In this document: positions 52,822 through 62,876 of the stretch, piece after piece
How the letters are laid out: each line of letters begins with the position of its first letter
Numbering within the stretch: the stretch's first letter is position 1
Source: an uncultured bacterium
Lineage (GTDB): Bacteria > Chloroflexota > Anaerolineae > J036 > Brachytrichaceae
Direction: 5' to 3'
Assembly: GCA_903921365.1 (NCBI GenBank)
Contig: CAIXPS010000029.1
Span: 1 to 64,000 of the forward strand
DNA length: 64,000 nt
Made by a program: the position numbers and the translations under genes
Notes under the pieces: generated by a model
Databases searched by the model: none
What the model was told of the DNA's origin: nothing
What the model saw: the letters and a program-made list of their open reading frames with translations, nothing else

Positions 52822-53190
52822 ATGAGCCTGGCGCATCTATTTAACTTAAGCACCACCGAATGGGCCGATCACCCCACACTCCCCGGTCTGAAGATCAAAG
52901 GGCTGGAAGGGCGCGCCACGCACCCGCACCTGAGCTTCATGCTTGTGCGCGTGGCGACCGGCGGCGTCATCCCGCGCCACGCGCACGACGCGGCGACTGA
53001 GACGGTGTTGATCGTTTCGGGGCGCGGCGAGTTGTGCCTCGGCGTGGATGAGAACGGCGTCGCTGCCGAGGTCGCGCCGCTCGCGCCGGGCATTGGCGGG
53101 TCTGTGCCGCCCGGCCTGTATCACAGCGTGCACAACCGCGGTGAAGAGCCGCTCGAAATTCTGGCTATTCATACACCGCCCACGCGGTGA
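52822..53190 (+). CDS. Cupin-domain protein
   Basis: A 122-aa single-cupin protein. The first cupin motif is PRHAHDAATETVLIVSG (H53, H55, E60), and the second includes PPGLYHSVHN. It is likely metal-binding. It lies between the enolase-superfamily and Gfo/Idh/MocA genes, beginning 3 bp after the former, so it may be an isomerase or sensor for the same sugar acid. Confidence 0.85.
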   Translation: MSLAHLFNLSTTEWADHPTLPGLKIKGLEGRATHPHLSFMLVRVATGGVIPRHAHDAATETVLIVSGRGELCLGVDENGVAAEVAPLAPGIGGSVPPGLYHSVHNRGEEPLEILAIHTPPTR

Positions 53191-53227
53191 TGATGATGCT
53201 CATGCATCCATCCAAACGAGAGGGATC

Positions 53228-54313
53228 ATGTCAGAACACGTAGAACGCCGCGCGCGAATCGCCATTGTCGGGGCCGGGTGGTGGAGCACGCAGGCGCATC
53301 TGCCTTCGCTGCTCGCCTACCCGCATGCGGAAGTTGTCGGCATCGCCGACCTGAACATCGATAAGGCGCGCGCAGCTGGCGCTGCCTATGGCATCGAGCG
53401 CCTGTACACCGATTACCGCCGCATGCTGGACGCAGAGAAACCTGATGGCGTCATCGTCGCGACGAATCACCTCGCACACTTCGACGTGGCTCGGGACGCC
53501 ATAACGCGCGGGATGGGTGTGCTGGTCGAGAAGCCGATGGTGCAACGCGCCGTCGAGGCGCGCGAATTGCAGCGACTGGCCGAACAGCAAGGCGCGCCGC
53601 TCATGATCGGCTACCCATGGCATTTCACACCCCAACACCAGCAATTGCGCGACATCATTGCAGCCGGACGTATCGGCAAGCTGCAGATGGTCTCCACGCT
53701 TTACGCTTCGATGGTGATCGAGTTTCTGCGTGGAAAGCCACAGGCATATCAGTCGATCTTCAACTACCCCGTCACCGGGCCGACGGCATCGTCCTACAGC
53801 GACCCGCGCATCGCGGGCGGCGGTCAGGGCGCATTGCAGGTGACGCACGCGGCGGCACTGTTGTTATTACTGACAGGGCTGAAGCCGGTGAGTGTGAGCG
53901 CGTTTATGGAGCGCCACGACCTGCAGGTCGATCTATGCGACGCAATTACGGTGCGGTTTGATAACGACGCCATCGGCACAATCGCCAGCACCGGCAACAT
54001 CGCCGCGATCCACACGGACAATCAACGCCTCGACTATCGGCTGTTCGGCACTGAGGGTTACGCGATGCTTGAAGTGCTGGACGGCACGGCCTCCACCTAC
54101 ACCAACGACGGCAAGGTTGAGCGACTCGATCCAACACCGCCCGACCGGCGCTATCCGGCTGAGACCACCTCGCGCCACCTGGTCGACTTGCTGCTCGGCC
54201 GCGTCACGGTCAACCAGTCGCCGGCCGTCATCGGCGTGCGCACGGTCGAACTGCTCGAAGCCGCGTATCGCTCAGCGACTGAGGGGCGTGTAATCCGGGT
54301 AGATGAGCTTTAA
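53228..54313 (+). CDS. Gfo/Idh/MocA-family oxidoreductase
   Basis: A 361-aa NAD(P)-dependent dehydrogenase. The Rossmann segment is IAIVGAGWWSTQAHLPSLL (near 11-29), and the catalytic EKP is in VLVEKPM. The C-terminal alpha/beta domain has GGGQGALQVTHAAALLL. These enzymes act on sugars, inositols or their acids. The start at 53228 follows AGAGGGATC. It belongs to the operon that begins with the SDR at 50864. Confidence 0.88.
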   Translation: MSEHVERRARIAIVGAGWWSTQAHLPSLLAYPHAEVVGIADLNIDKARAAGAAYGIERLYTDYRRMLDAEKPDGVIVATNHLAHFDVARDAITRGMGVLVEKPMVQRAVEARELQRLAEQQGAPLMIGYPWHFTPQHQQLRDIIAAGRIGKLQMVSTLYASMVIEFLRGKPQAYQSIFNYPVTGPTASSYSDPRIAGGGQGALQVTHAAALLLLLTGLKPVSVSAFMERHDLQVDLCDAITVRFDNDAIGTIASTGNIAAIHTDNQRLDYRLFGTEGYAMLEVLDGTASTYTNDGKVERLDPTPPDRRYPAETTSRHLVDLLLGRVTVNQSPAVIGVRTVELLEAAYRSATEGRVIRVDEL

Positions 54314-54364
54314 TTCACTCGATTTAGCCCACAGGGGCTGAGCAGTTATCCAGAAAGAAACACC

Positions 54365-54868
54365 ATGTCACAACCTAATCCATGGCACGACGAAACCCTG
54401 ACTCGATTCACCGCCGGCCCGGCAAAGCTGGCTGTGGCGCTGGCTGGCCTGCCTGAAACCGCACTCGACTTTTCGCTCGCATGGGGCGAATGGAGTATCC
54501 GGCAGACCGTGCATCATCTCGCTGATGACGGCGACGCCTGGTGCTTCATCCTGAAGAAGGCCATCGCAACTCCCGGCGCGCCCATCCGGTTCGAGGGTTT
54601 TCCGGGGAATGAGGCGTGGGCCGCCGGGCTGGGCAACGACCGCCGCCAGATCGACAGCGCGCTCGCGTTGATTGACGCACATAACCGGCTGATGGTCGAA
54701 TTGGTCACGACGCTGGGCGATGTGTGGGATCGTCACATTGTCATCCTCGACGCGAATGGCCGCGAGACGCAGAAGGTCACAGCCGGCGAGATGATCGGTT
54801 TCCTGGGCGAACACGTCGATGAACACGTTGCGGTGATCCAGGCGATTCGCCAGAAGCATGGCATATAG
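54365..54868 (+). CDS. DinB-superfamily protein
   Basis: A 167-aa protein resembling DinB_2/YfiT-like bundles. Metal histidines are likely in RQTVHHLADDG and LGEHVDEHVAVIQAI. The DAW pattern and the helix lengths fit the family. It lies 51 bp after the Gfo/Idh/MocA gene and 24 bp before the Nudix gene. Substrate unknown. Confidence 0.75.
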   Translation: MSQPNPWHDETLTRFTAGPAKLAVALAGLPETALDFSLAWGEWSIRQTVHHLADDGDAWCFILKKAIATPGAPIRFEGFPGNEAWAAGLGNDRRQIDSALALIDAHNRLMVELVTTLGDVWDRHIVILDANGRETQKVTAGEMIGFLGEHVDEHVAVIQAIRQKHGI

Positions 54869-54892
54869 CAGTCGCGGCTACAATCAAGTTGT

Positions 54893-55459
54893 ATGAATAA
54901 CACACTGCAGAAGTGGGAGCGGTTGTCGACGAGCACGCTGTTCAAGCACCGCTTTTTCACGATTCTCGAAGACATCGTCCGGCTGCCTACGGGCAAAACG
55001 ACCGCATGGTGGCGCTTTGGCGATGGGCCGGACTTTGTCCTGATCATCCCTATGAACGAACACGGTCAGGTGCTGGTGTCGTACCAGTACAACAACGCGC
55101 CGCAATCCGTGGTGGCCGAGTTCGCCGGCGGTGGCGTCGATCACGGCGAGAGTTATCCGGATGCCGCGCAACGCGAGTTGATGGAGGAGGTAGGCTATTA
55201 CGCGCGCGATCTTCGCGAGATCAGTTCGTTCCTGTATCAGAACCGCCACACCGGTCGGCGTTGCCGCGTGTTTGTCGGCACACAACTCGAGGAGCGCAAG
55301 CTGGCGCACGATGACAACGAGTTCATCACCACCGAGTGGGTGGATGCAGCGACCATCGATCAGCGCATCGCGGATGGCGTGTACGACAACGGCATCATGA
55401 TTACCGCGTGGTGCCTTGCAAAGCTGAAGGATTTCGGACGCAAACCCGCAACCTCCTGA
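54893..55459 (+). CDS. Nudix hydrolase
   Basis: A 188-aa protein with an intact Nudix box from G80 to G101: GGGVDHGES, then REL with MEEVG, matching Gx5Ex7REUxEExGU with E86, R94, E95, E98 and E99. The arrangement resembles ADP-sugar pyrophosphatases. It would hydrolyse a nucleoside diphosphate linked to X. It is convergent with the TetR gene (6 bp apart). Confidence 0.88.
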   Translation: MNNTLQKWERLSTSTLFKHRFFTILEDIVRLPTGKTTAWWRFGDGPDFVLIIPMNEHGQVLVSYQYNNAPQSVVAEFAGGGVDHGESYPDAAQRELMEEVGYYARDLREISSFLYQNRHTGRRCRVFVGTQLEERKLAHDDNEFITTEWVDAATIDQRIADGVYDNGIMITAWCLAKLKDFGRKPATS

Positions 55460-55465
55460 CGCCAT

Positions 55466-56158
55466 TTAATGCTTGTGTTTTGCTTTCTTCTTCTTTCTCT
55501 TCGGCTCAATCGGCGGCAGGGTCGATGGCGCGCCGATCGTGACCGCTGGTTTATCTTCAGTCGCGGCCAGGTTTAACAGAAACTGGCGCACAGATCCACT
55601 CAGCACGTTACCCCAGTCCGCGCCATCCGGGTCAATCACGCCCTGCAGAAGCAGCCCGACGATGAGAGATACCAGCATCTGCGCCGACAAGTCGGCGTCG
55701 ACGGGCTTGAACGCGCCGGAGGCGATGCCGTTTCGGATGATATCGGCCATAAACGTCCGATAACGTCGGTATGGGTCAATCGCAGCCTCCCATACGGCGG
55801 GTTCGCGGCGCGCCTGTGAGTAGAACTCGAACACCATCACGATCTGCGTTTGTCCCTGCGAGTCCTTGAAAATGGGGTGCAGCAATTCCGCCATCCGTTC
55901 GATCGCCTCGACCGGGTTGCCGGCGTTAGCGCGGATAGACTGTAACGTGCCATCCAGGACTGCCAGCCAGCGGTTGAGCAGCGCCAGAAAGAGCGCCTGC
56001 TTGGTGGGGAAGTGATGATAGAACGCCCCTTTGCTCACGCCCGCGGCGGCGCAAATCTCGGCCACGCCGGTCGAGTCATAGCCGTTGCGGGCGAAGGCGG
56101 CCGCCGCGGTATCGAGTAACAGGTCGTGTGTCGCGATTGCGCGTTGTTGGGTGGTCAT
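55466..56158 (-). CDS. TetR/AcrR-family transcriptional regulator
   Basis: A 230-aa regulator. The helix-turn-helix covers AFARNGYDSTGVAEICAAAG and VSKGAFYHHFPTKQALF (about 20-60). The C-terminal ligand-binding domain is helical. The last residues are a Lys-rich tail (RKKKKAKHKH). It lies 42 bp downstream of glpK on the same strand and may regulate it or other nearby genes. Confidence 0.9.
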   Translation of the reverse strand: MTTQQRAIATHDLLLDTAAAAFARNGYDSTGVAEICAAAGVSKGAFYHHFPTKQALFLALLNRWLAVLDGTLQSIRANAGNPVEAIERMAELLHPIFKDSQGQTQIVMVFEFYSQARREPAVWEAAIDPYRRYRTFMADIIRNGIASGAFKPVDADLSAQMLVSLIVGLLLQGVIDPDGADWGNVLSGSVRQFLLNLAATEDKPAVTIGAPSTLPPIEPKRKKKKAKHKH

Positions 56159-56200
56159 GGGTTAAATAGTGCCGACCGGGCAAATCAAGGCCGCTCGCAC

Positions 56201-57721
56201 TCAGCGCGACTCCCAATCCTTCGCTTTCTCGATGGCCTTTTGCCATCCGATATACCCTGTCTTGCGGCGAGCGTCGTCCCACCTCGGCATAAATACCTGA
56301 TCCGCGCGCCATTGCTGCTTTAGTTCGTCCAGGCTGCCCCACACCCCAACGGCCAGTCCTGCGGCATAAGCCGCCCCGAGTGCGGTCGTCTCACTGATGA
56401 TCGGGCGAACTACGGGGATTCCCAGAATGTCCGCTTGAAGCTGCATCAGGAAGTGGTTGACCGTTGCGCCGCCGTCCACCTTGAGCGTCGAGAAGGGCGC
56501 GCCCGAATCGGCCAGTTGCGCGCTCGGCGCCTCCATACGCATCGCGTCGAGCACGTCGCGCGTCTGGTAACAGATAGCTTCGAGCGTGGCGCGCACGATA
56601 TGCGCCCGCGTGATGTAGCGCGTCATGCCGACGAGTGCGCCGCGGGCAGTGGCATCCCAGTATGGCGCAAACAACCCGCTGAAGGCCGGGACGAAGTACA
56701 TCCCGCCGGCATCGCTCACGCTCGCAGCGATAGCTTCGGTGTCGGAGGCGCGCTGGATCAACCCCAGGTTGTCGCGCAACCATTGCACCGCCGCCCCGGC
56801 AATCGCCACGCTGCCCTCCAGCGCATAGGCCGCCGGCCCATTGCCGATTCTGTAAGCGGGTGTGGTGAGCAGACCGTGACGCGACGCCACAATCTGCGCG
56901 CCGGTGTTCACCAGCATGAAGCACCCGGTGCCATAGGTGTTCTTGACATCGCCGGGCGCATAGCATGCCTGCCCGAACAATGCGGCCTGCTGATCTCCCA
57001 GCACGCCACACACCGGCACACCTTCCAGCACGCCGGTTGCGACGCCAAACGCATGCGCATCTGACGACGAGACGATGGTCGGCAGAATCGCGCGCGGAAC
57101 GTTGAACAGCCGCAGCAGGTCGTCATCCCATTCAAGCGCGCGCAGGTGCATCAATTGTGTGCGCGAAGCATTCGTCACATCGGTCACGTGCGCGCCGGTC
57201 AGGTTCCACACCAGCCACGCATCGATCGTCCCAGCCATGACCTCGCCGCGCGCCGCCGCCTGGCGCGCCCCAGGGACGTTATCGAGTAGCCAGGCCAGTT
57301 TCGTCGCTGAGAAATAGGTAGCAACGGGCAACCCTGTGCGCTCGCGAATGCCGGCTTCTGCGCCGTCCGCGGTCAGGCGCGCGCACACGTCAGCTGTGCG
57401 CGTGTCCTGCCATACCAGTGCGTTGTGCAGCGGTTTACCGGTCGCGCGATCCCACAGCATGATCGTCTCGCGCTGATTGGTAATGCCCACGGCCTGCAAG
57501 TCGGCGGGGGTGAGTTGCGCCTTCGCGAGCGCCGCGCCGACGACGCCGCGCGTATTCGTCCATATCTCTTCTGCATCGTGTTCGACATAGCCCGGATGGG
57601 GGTAAATCTGCCGATGCTCCGCATATGCGTAGTCCACGATCCGCGCAGCATCGTCGAAAATGATGCAACGGACGCCGGTCGTGCCAGAGTCAATCGCCGC
57701 GATATATCTGGGTATAGCCAT
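56201..57721 (-). CDS. glpK: Glycerol kinase
   Basis: A 506-aa FGGY kinase. The phosphate-binding loop is AIDSGTTGVRCIIFD (here DS rather than the usual DQ). NQRETIMLWDR, VLGDQQAALFGQ and NTYGTGCFML are typical of GlpK. It phosphorylates glycerol to glycerol-3-phosphate. ATG 57719-57721 is chosen, because an upstream extension to 57754 is not homologous. It is divergent from the aldehyde dehydrogenase gene. No glycerol facilitator or GlpD lies nearby. Confidence 0.9.
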   Translation of the reverse strand: MAIPRYIAAIDSGTTGVRCIIFDDAARIVDYAYAEHRQIYPHPGYVEHDAEEIWTNTRGVVGAALAKAQLTPADLQAVGITNQRETIMLWDRATGKPLHNALVWQDTRTADVCARLTADGAEAGIRERTGLPVATYFSATKLAWLLDNVPGARQAAARGEVMAGTIDAWLVWNLTGAHVTDVTNASRTQLMHLRALEWDDDLLRLFNVPRAILPTIVSSSDAHAFGVATGVLEGVPVCGVLGDQQAALFGQACYAPGDVKNTYGTGCFMLVNTGAQIVASRHGLLTTPAYRIGNGPAAYALEGSVAIAGAAVQWLRDNLGLIQRASDTEAIAASVSDAGGMYFVPAFSGLFAPYWDATARGALVGMTRYITRAHIVRATLEAICYQTRDVLDAMRMEAPSAQLADSGAPFSTLKVDGGATVNHFLMQLQADILGIPVVRPIISETTALGAAYAAGLAVGVWGSLDELKQQWRADQVFMPRWDDARRKTGYIGWQKAIEKAKDWESR

Positions 57722-57785
57722 AGGCGTAGTGTAACCCAAATGCATCGCGTACAATGCAGACTACCTGTCGGGCGATAACCCAACT

Positions 57786-59177
57786 ATGACAATACCTGCC
57801 AACACGATCTGCGGCATTTTGCAGCGCCAGCGCGCGTTTTTCGGCGCCGGCGCCACCCGGGATGTCGCTTTCCGCGCCTGCCAACTCAAAGCATTGTTGA
57901 ACGCCGTTACAACCAATGAGGCCGCCATCCTGCAAGCGCTCAAAGCCGACCTGAACAAACCCGACTTTGAAGCCTACAGCAGTGAAGTCGGGCTGGTGCG
58001 CGCCGAGATCAAGAACATGCTTCAGCATCTGAACTCGTGGGCGCGGCCACGCCGCATGCCGGCGCATATCACGCAGCTACCGGCATCGACGTGGGTGTAT
58101 CCCGAACCCTATGGCGTTGCCTTGATCATCGCGCCGTGGAATTACCCATTTCTCCTGTTGATCGCTCCGCTCATCAACGCCATCACCGCCGGCAACTGCG
58201 CGATCCTCAAGCCATCCGAACTAGCGCCCTGCACATCCGCATTGTCCGCCCGCTTGATTGCGGAGACCTTTGCCCCGGAATTCGTCGCCGTCGTCGCAGG
58301 CGGCCCGGAGACGGCGCAGGCGCTTCTGGCGGAGAAGTTTGACATTATTCTTTACACAGGCAACTCGCGCGTGGGCAGGATCGTCATGCAGGCCGCGGCG
58401 AAGAATCTCACTCCTGTGATACTCGAACTGGGCGGCAAGAGCCCGTGCATCGTCGATGCGGAGGCGGATATCGACACCGCCGCGCGGCGAATTGTGTGGG
58501 GCAAGTGCTTCAATGCCGGGCAGGTATGCATCGCGCCCGATTACGTGCTGGCGGATGAACGCATCAAGCCCGCGTTGCTGCAGTCGATGAGCCGTCACAT
58601 CCAACAGGCCTACAACGGGCAGCCGGAGCACAGCCCCGATTACTGCCGCATCATCAACACCGCGCACTTTGAGCGCCTGTGCGCCCTGTTGCCGCACAAC
58701 TCGCGCGACGGAACGATCATCGCCGGCGGTGAGACGAATGCCGCGACGCGGTACATCGCGCCGACCCTCATCGATGAACCGTCTCCGGATGGCGCATTGA
58801 TGCATGAGGAAGTTTTCGGCCCGTTACTGCCGGTGCTGGCAGTTAAATCGCTCGATGAGTCTATCGCGTTTGTGAACGCCCGCCCGAAGCCATTGGCGCT
58901 TTACTTCTTCTCACGCAACCGAGCGCGCCAGGAGCGCATCCTGCGCGAAACGTCCTCAGGCGGCGGCTGTATCAACGATGTGCTCATCCATTTCAGTTCC
59001 CCTACGCTGCCATTTGGTGGCGTGGGCGAGAGCGGCATGGGCAAGTATCGCGGCCGCGCCGGTTTCGACGCCTTCACGCACGAGAAGGTTTTTCTCAAGC
59101 GCAGTTCGCTGTTCGACATCTGGTTTCGCTACGCGCCCTATAAGCACAGCTACAAACTCACAAAGCGGCTGATGTAA
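57786..59177 (+). CDS. Aldehyde dehydrogenase (ALDH3-like)
   Basis: A 463-aa NAD(P)-dependent aldehyde dehydrogenase of the short class-3 type. Key residues are N118 (APWNYP), E214 (ILELGGKSP) and the catalytic C248 (FNAGQVCIAPDY). It would oxidise an aldehyde to an acid. The C-terminus (FRYAPYKHSYK) is the ALDH3 pattern without an obvious membrane anchor. It starts 64 bp from glpK, divergently. Confidence 0.9.
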   Translation: MTIPANTICGILQRQRAFFGAGATRDVAFRACQLKALLNAVTTNEAAILQALKADLNKPDFEAYSSEVGLVRAEIKNMLQHLNSWARPRRMPAHITQLPASTWVYPEPYGVALIIAPWNYPFLLLIAPLINAITAGNCAILKPSELAPCTSALSARLIAETFAPEFVAVVAGGPETAQALLAEKFDIILYTGNSRVGRIVMQAAAKNLTPVILELGGKSPCIVDAEADIDTAARRIVWGKCFNAGQVCIAPDYVLADERIKPALLQSMSRHIQQAYNGQPEHSPDYCRIINTAHFERLCALLPHNSRDGTIIAGGETNAATRYIAPTLIDEPSPDGALMHEEVFGPLLPVLAVKSLDESIAFVNARPKPLALYFFSRNRARQERILRETSSGGGCINDVLIHFSSPTLPFGGVGESGMGKYRGRAGFDAFTHEKVFLKRSSLFDIWFRYAPYKHSYKLTKRLM

Positions 59178-59202
59178 ATACGGTTAATCCATTCGAAAGA
59201 AC

Positions 59203-60270
59203 ATGACATCATTAACAAATAACAAACAACGCCCCCTGCGCATCATCAACAGCGTCGCCCCGATTCGCATCTGCGACAACGGGGGCTGGACCGACACGTG
59301 GTTTGCCGAGCACGGCAAGATTTTCAACATCGGGGTGTACCCTTACGCCGAGGTGCAGATCGAAGTTTATCCACTCGACACGCAGGAGGAGCGCATCCTG
59401 GTCTACGCCGAGAACTACGGCGAACAGTTCGCCGTGCGGCCTGAGAAGGCCGGCTACGATCGCCACCCGCTGCTCGAGGCGGCCATCGAGCGCATGAAGG
59501 TCCCCAGCGACATCGCGTTGCAGGTCACAATTTACTCCGAGGCGCCCGCCGGCGCATCCACCGGCACATCTGCCGCAGTCGCCGTCGCGCTTGTCGGCGC
59601 GCTCGACCACCTGACGCCCGGGCGCATGACGCCGCACGAGGTTGCCTACACCGCGCAGTCGATCGAGACCGATATGCTGCACCTGCAGTGCGGCATCCAG
59701 GATCAGTTGTGCTCGGCGTACGGCGGCATCAACTTCATCGAGATGTTTAAGTACCCGCATGCGTCCGTGTCGCAGATCCAGGTTCCGAACTCGATCTGGT
59801 GGGAGCTGGAGCGGCGCATGGTCCTGGTGTTCCTCGGCAAGTCGCACAGTTCCTCGAAGGTGCACGAGAAGGTCATCAAGCAACTGGAGAACGCCGGCCC
59901 CAACTGCCAGCAGATCGAAGACCTGCGCATTGTCGCTGATCACTCGCGCGACGCGATGTATGCGGGCGACTTTGAGGCGCTCGGCCAGGCCATGATCGAG
60001 AACACATCGGCGCAGGAACGCCTGCATCCCGACCTGGTGTGCCCGGATGCGCACCGCATTATCGAGATCGCGCAGGCGCATGGGGCCTTCGGCTGGAAGA
60101 TCAACGGCGCCGGCGGCGACGGGGGCTCTATCGCCATCCTGTGCGGCTCGCACTCGCACGTCAAGCGCGCGATGATCCGCGAGATTGAGCAGGAAAACCC
60201 GCTGTTCCAGAACATCCCGATCTACTTAAGCCGGACAGGATTGCGGGTGTGGGATCGGGAGTGCTGCTGA
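59203..60270 (+). CDS. GHMP-family sugar kinase
   Basis: A 355-aa GHMP kinase. The N-terminal motif GGWTDTWFAEHG and the phosphate-binding motif PAGASTGTSAAVAVAL (near 114-129) match the heptose-7-phosphate/fucose/galactose-type branch. The C-terminal motif is INGAGGDGGSIAIL. It phosphorylates a sugar at the expense of ATP, but the sugar is not identified. It follows the ALDH gene by 25 bp. Confidence 0.85.
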   Translation: MTSLTNNKQRPLRIINSVAPIRICDNGGWTDTWFAEHGKIFNIGVYPYAEVQIEVYPLDTQEERILVYAENYGEQFAVRPEKAGYDRHPLLEAAIERMKVPSDIALQVTIYSEAPAGASTGTSAAVAVALVGALDHLTPGRMTPHEVAYTAQSIETDMLHLQCGIQDQLCSAYGGINFIEMFKYPHASVSQIQVPNSIWWELERRMVLVFLGKSHSSSKVHEKVIKQLENAGPNCQQIEDLRIVADHSRDAMYAGDFEALGQAMIENTSAQERLHPDLVCPDAHRIIEIAQAHGAFGWKINGAGGDGGSIAILCGSHSHVKRAMIREIEQENPLFQNIPIYLSRTGLRVWDRECC

Positions 60271-60339
60271 ACGCCGCGCAGATTCACATCCGGATGACGC
60301 TGGATTGGGACGGCGCGCGATCTCTACTCACCTGCGCCG

Positions 60340-61275
60340 TCATCCACAGTGGCGCACAAGTGTGACGCGGCGGCGCAGGTCTTCTATGAGCGCGCGGTCG
60401 GCGACGCCGGAGCCTTCCTGCATGGCGGCGCCTGTGCCGCACGCTACTGCCCGGCGCGCAGCTTCGGCAGTATTGCAGCCCTCGCTGAGCGCCCATAGCA
60501 AGCCGGCCAGCGCCGAGTCGCCGGCGGCCACAGGACTGCGCGCCTCAACCGGCGGCGGCGAGGCCATTAATACATCATCGCCCATCGCCAGCACCAGCCC
60601 GTCGGCGCCGCGCGTGAGCAACACAACCTGTACGCCCAGCGCGCGGAGCTTCTGCGCCGCCTCGCAGTGATCGTCATCGGTCTCTACTGGCCGGCCCAGC
60701 GCCTGTGCGGCCTCATCGCTGTTGGGCTTAATGCCATAGGGCTTCGCCGCTAAGCTGGCGCGAAGCACCGCCTCGCTCGTATCGAGAAACGCCATGGCGC
60801 CTTTGGCCTGCACGTGCCCGATCAACTGCGCGTACAGGTCAAGCGGCGCGCCGGGCGGCATGCTGCCGCTGAACGCCCAGTAATCGCCAGGGTGCGCCCA
60901 CTGCTCCACCTGCGCCTGAAGCGCCGCGACATGCGCCGGGCTGATCGTCGGACCTGGCTCGTTGATCTTGGTATACACGCCGGTAGACTCATCGAGCAGT
61001 GTGATGTTGCTGCGCGTCTCGCCGCCGACATCGATGAAGTGCAGGTCGAAGCCCTCTTCCGCCAGCCCGACTTGGAAGGCCTGGCCGGTGCGCCCGCCGA
61101 TGAAGCCGAGTGTCTTGCTGGTGATGCCGAGCGCCTTGAGTGCGCGCGTGACGTTAATGCCCTTGCCGGACAGATCGGTGCGCAGGATGCTGGCGCGATG
61201 AAACTCGCCGGGGCGCAACTGCGCCACGCTCAGCGTCTTGTCGAGTGTTGGATTCAGGGTAACGGTGTATATCAT
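60340..61275 (-). CDS. PfkB-family 1-phosphofructokinase-like hexose kinase
   Basis: A 311-aa ribokinase-fold kinase. The start MIYTVTLNPTLDKTL is the FruK/LacC signature. GKGINVTRALKALG and the catalytic AAGDSALAGLLWAL motif (GAGD variant) are present. It would phosphorylate fructose-1-phosphate or tagatose-6-phosphate. Its ATG overlaps the DUF4129 stop (61272-61275, ATGA), so it is translationally coupled to an unrelated membrane protein. Confidence 0.88.
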   Translation of the reverse strand: MIYTVTLNPTLDKTLSVAQLRPGEFHRASILRTDLSGKGINVTRALKALGITSKTLGFIGGRTGQAFQVGLAEEGFDLHFIDVGGETRSNITLLDESTGVYTKINEPGPTISPAHVAALQAQVEQWAHPGDYWAFSGSMPPGAPLDLYAQLIGHVQAKGAMAFLDTSEAVLRASLAAKPYGIKPNSDEAAQALGRPVETDDDHCEAAQKLRALGVQVVLLTRGADGLVLAMGDDVLMASPPPVEARSPVAAGDSALAGLLWALSEGCNTAEAARRAVACGTGAAMQEGSGVADRALIEDLRRRVTLVRHCG

Positions 61276-62876
61276 TTTTTCCTCAGGGCCGCCTTGACGC
61301 GCTCCCACCACGACTGCACCGTGCTGGCGTGATCGGGGGTGATGTCGTGACGGCTGTAACGCGCTTCGATGAACGCATCGGTCAGCGAGTCAATCTCGGC
61401 GTTCGCCTCGGTGACGGCGGCATCGAGCGTCGCGGCATATTCACGCGGGGTCTGCGCCGGCTTGCGCCCCAAGCCGTGCTCGCCGCCGCGCCGCACCATC
61501 GCCAGATAGAAGTACTGCACGCGCTCACGCGGCGACAACCGGCGCAGGTTCAGGCGACGAGAAGGCTGCGTTAGTGAACCGGCTGCATCCGCCGACGCGC
61601 GCATGCGTTTCAATCCCGCATCAATGGCGAGGGTCAGTTGTCCCGACAGCTTCCGCAGCAAATCGCTCAGTGCACCGAAGCCCTTGATCAGCCAGGCGAG
61701 GATGGGAATACTGCGCAGCGTTTCAAGCAACGCCCCGTGGCGCCGGAAGAATTGGGTCAGCGCATAACCCACAATGAAGAGGAAAATCGCCCAGAACAGC
61801 AGCGACTGGATCATCTCGAGCAATGGGTTTGCGCCGGCCGGTTGATCGGGCGTCAACGGCGGCATCATTTGCGCAGGAGACGGCGGCGGGTTGGGGGTAA
61901 CTGACGACCCGCCTAGAAGACGCATCAGCAGGCTGAGCGGGAACGTGATCACCAGCAATATGAAATAGATCAGGAACTGAAGCAGGCTGACGAGCGCCCC
62001 CGCAGCAAGACGCAACATCTGCAACAGACCGATGGAGTAGTGCGTTGGCAGGACGATGACCACCAGCGCGACGAGGATCAGCAAGCCAATAGCGTAAAGC
62101 GGCCAGCGCCGCGCGATGCTGGAACTGATCGGCGCGCGTTCGCGGAACCACGCGGCGCGCAACGCCGAGTAGCGCGCCAGGCTGAGCAACAGAAAGCCCA
62201 GCATTACATAGACCAGCAAGCCGTAGGCATTGATCCCTGCGGCGGCCGTTTCGTCGCCCCTTATGCGCAGATAGGTGCGCCCTAGCAGCGTGACGATGAT
62301 CATCACTGCCGCTATGAGCACGACCTTCAGTGTGAGTTGTTTGTGGAGTCCGGCGCGATCGTTGCGGAAATCGTTTTTGCGCTCGCGCTCCAGCTTCTCG
62401 TCGTCGGCTTCCAACTCATATAAGTCGCCGCAAAGCTGATTGGACACCAGATAGACAGCTATCACCATCACACACGCCAGAAGGTATTCTCCGTTAAAGA
62501 AGTTGATGAGAAAGTCCTGCTGCCACAGTTGCAGGTCGGCCAGCAATTGCCCCGGCCCGCGCATCAGGTAGATCAACGCCTTCAGCAGGATCAGGATGGT
62601 GACCACCTCGCCGACGCGGTAGCTGACCCATTCGCGGCTAGGGAAGTGAATGCGGCGCATGATGCGCGCGGTGTATTGCGCCTCGATCGCGACGATGAAG
62701 CACACGATCAACACATAGGCGCCGTTCCACCTGGGCGCCAGCGCCTGGATCACGCCGACCAGCGCCCCTGTCGCGCAGGTCAACATCAGCGCAACGATCA
62801 GGTAGTTGAAGAAGATCGGCAGCACCCGACTCCACTGTATCGGCTCGCGCTGGCTACTTATTGGGGCTTCTGTCAT
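61272..62876 (-). CDS. DUF4129-domain membrane protein
   Basis: A 534-aa membrane protein. Helices are dense in the N-terminal 385 residues. A soluble C-terminal DUF4129 domain follows, with LSPRERVQYFYLAMVRRG, then RKPAQTPREYAATLD. This domain is often linked to transglutaminase/DUF58/MoxR clusters thought to work at the cell envelope. The start at 62874-62876 directly meets the DUF58 stop (62877-62879), so the two are translationally linked. Confidence 0.85.
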   Translation of the reverse strand: MTEAPISSQREPIQWSRVLPIFFNYLIVALMLTCATGALVGVIQALAPRWNGAYVLIVCFIVAIEAQYTARIMRRIHFPSREWVSYRVGEVVTILILLKALIYLMRGPGQLLADLQLWQQDFLINFFNGEYLLACVMVIAVYLVSNQLCGDLYELEADDEKLERERKNDFRNDRAGLHKQLTLKVVLIAAVMIIVTLLGRTYLRIRGDETAAAGINAYGLLVYVMLGFLLLSLARYSALRAAWFRERAPISSSIARRWPLYAIGLLILVALVVIVLPTHYSIGLLQMLRLAAGALVSLLQFLIYFILLVITFPLSLLMRLLGGSSVTPNPPPSPAQMMPPLTPDQPAGANPLLEMIQSLLFWAIFLFIVGYALTQFFRRHGALLETLRSIPILAWLIKGFGALSDLLRKLSGQLTLAIDAGLKRMRASADAAGSLTQPSRRLNLRRLSPRERVQYFYLAMVRRGGEHGLGRKPAQTPREYAATLDAAVTEANAEIDSLTDAFIEARYSRHDITPDHASTVQSWWERVKAALRKK